A stretch of 61,229 nt of DNA from Streptomyces sp. TP-A0356 (GTDB lineage: Bacteria > Actinomycetota > Actinomycetes > Streptomycetales > Streptomycetaceae). The position numbers were made by a program, and so were the translations under genes. The DNA is taken from the NCBI RefSeq assembly GCF_001417775.1, contig NZ_BBZJ01000026.1:1-61229 (forward strand). Direction: 5' to 3'. Shown here piece after piece: positions 60,902 to 61,229 of this stretch; the first letter of the stretch is position 1; each line of letters opens with the position of its first letter. Under the pieces are notes generated by a model. That model saw only the letters and a program-made list of their open reading frames with translations, did not search any database and was not told the origin of the DNA.

Positions 60902-60926
60902 GGCCGCCCGCCCGCCGCCCGCCCGT

Positions 60927-61229
60927 CCCCGCAGCCGTTCACTGGGGGCGCCCGCCGGTCGGCGCGGCCGTTCACTGGGGGCGCTCGCCGGTCGGCGCGG
61001 CCGTTCACTGGGGCCGCTCGCCGGTCGGCGCGGCCGTTCACTGGGGGCGCTCGCCGGTCGGCGCGGCCGTTCACTGGGGCCGCTCGCCGGTCGGCGCGGC
61101 CGTTCACTGGGGGCGCTCGCCGGTCGGCGCGGCCGTTCACTGGGGCTGCCCGCCGGTCGGCGCGGCCGTTCACTGGGGCTGCTCGCCGGTCGGCGCGGCC
61201 GTTCACTGGGGGCGCTCGCCGGTCGGCGC
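60927..61229. repeat. 33-bp tandem array, running off the window
   Basis: TTCACT marks units at 60938, 60971, 61004, 61037, 61070, 61103, 61136, 61169 and 61202, an exact 33-bp period with only one to three changes per unit (GGG/GGC and GCC/CTC). The array is GC-rich with the palindromic GCCGGTCGGC core. The first unit resembles the last 20 bp of rshA. No spacers, so not CRISPR. Confidence 0.95.

Noticed and set aside
60898..61206. Minus-strand ORF of repeated NGRADRRA(A/P)PV
   Set aside because: Frames stay open because the 33-bp array is a multiple of three; there is no ribosome site, and every unit would supply its own GTG start.
60927..61229. CRISPR array
   Set aside because: Contiguous identical units with no variable spacers and no cas genes nearby.

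Overview
The window is GC-rich chromosomal DNA from a Streptomyces (or very close relative). The evidence is strong third-position GC bias, frequent GTG starts and leaderless starts, and a gene order that I recognise from memory as the conserved Streptomyces core segment from the osaCAB osmoadaptation locus through ftsK, recA and gluABCD to miaB, miaA, dapF and rshA. No insertion sequence, prophage, integrase, CRISPR array or rRNA was seen. One tRNA gene is present, tRNA-Thr(GGT).

Layout. 1-970: a terminator, a shortened DegT-type aminotransferase relative with no PLP lysine, and the tRNA. 1000-10553: the osmoadaptation/morphogenesis locus, with osaC (anti-sigma kinase/PP2C) divergent from osaA (hybrid kinase with ten exact-length HAMP-type repeats) and then osaB. 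10744-18737: DNA translocation and stress genes ftsK, a RodZ-like gene, the coupled rimO-pgsA-cinA operon, clgR and dps. 18949-28359: a small membrane protein, an SDR, a Nei-type DNA glycosylase, the very large Lhr helicase, an AraC-type regulator and the azlCD exporter. 28402-33065: the recA region, with a terpenoid-cyclase-fold protein, DUF3046, a collapsed AI-2E transporter gene, a membrane protein, and recA-recX. 33300-36197: sulfur metabolism (cysteine dioxygenase and rhodanese) behind a cysteine-rich leader peptide, plus an FAD monooxygenase. 36415-42462: the gluABCD glutamate ABC importer divergent from its two-component system gluR-gluK. 42502-49440: a TAXI-type binding protein, MazG-like protein, an ArsR regulator coupled to an MgtA-type P-ATPase, an LCP wall-polymer ligase, TatA and a small protein. 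49508-61229: LysR/MFS pair, a PIMT-like methyltransferase, miaB, an extradiol-dioxygenase-like gene, two small acidic/antitoxin-like proteins, miaA, dapF, rshA and a 33-bp tandem array that runs off the window.

How the parts work together. Much of the window is stress and genome maintenance: DNA repair (recA, recX, nei, lhr), chromosome transport (ftsK), proteolysis control (clgR), DNA protection (dps), osmotic signalling (osaABC) and (p)ppGpp turnover (rshA). Promoters of recA, lhr, the AI-2E remnant and perhaps rimO share a bipartite element (TTGTCRGTG, 8 nt, TAnnnT) that is the known LexA-independent DNA-damage (PafBC-type) promoter of actinobacteria; recA also carries a LexA-like box. This suggests a local DNA-damage regulon.

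Most notable observations: a leaderless 28-codon ORF with four cysteines directly upstream of cysteine dioxygenase (a candidate cysteine-sensing attenuator); an in-frame AI-2E transporter deletion remnant that keeps its promoter; and several local minisatellites, one apparently born from the 3' end of rshA including its mutated stop codon.
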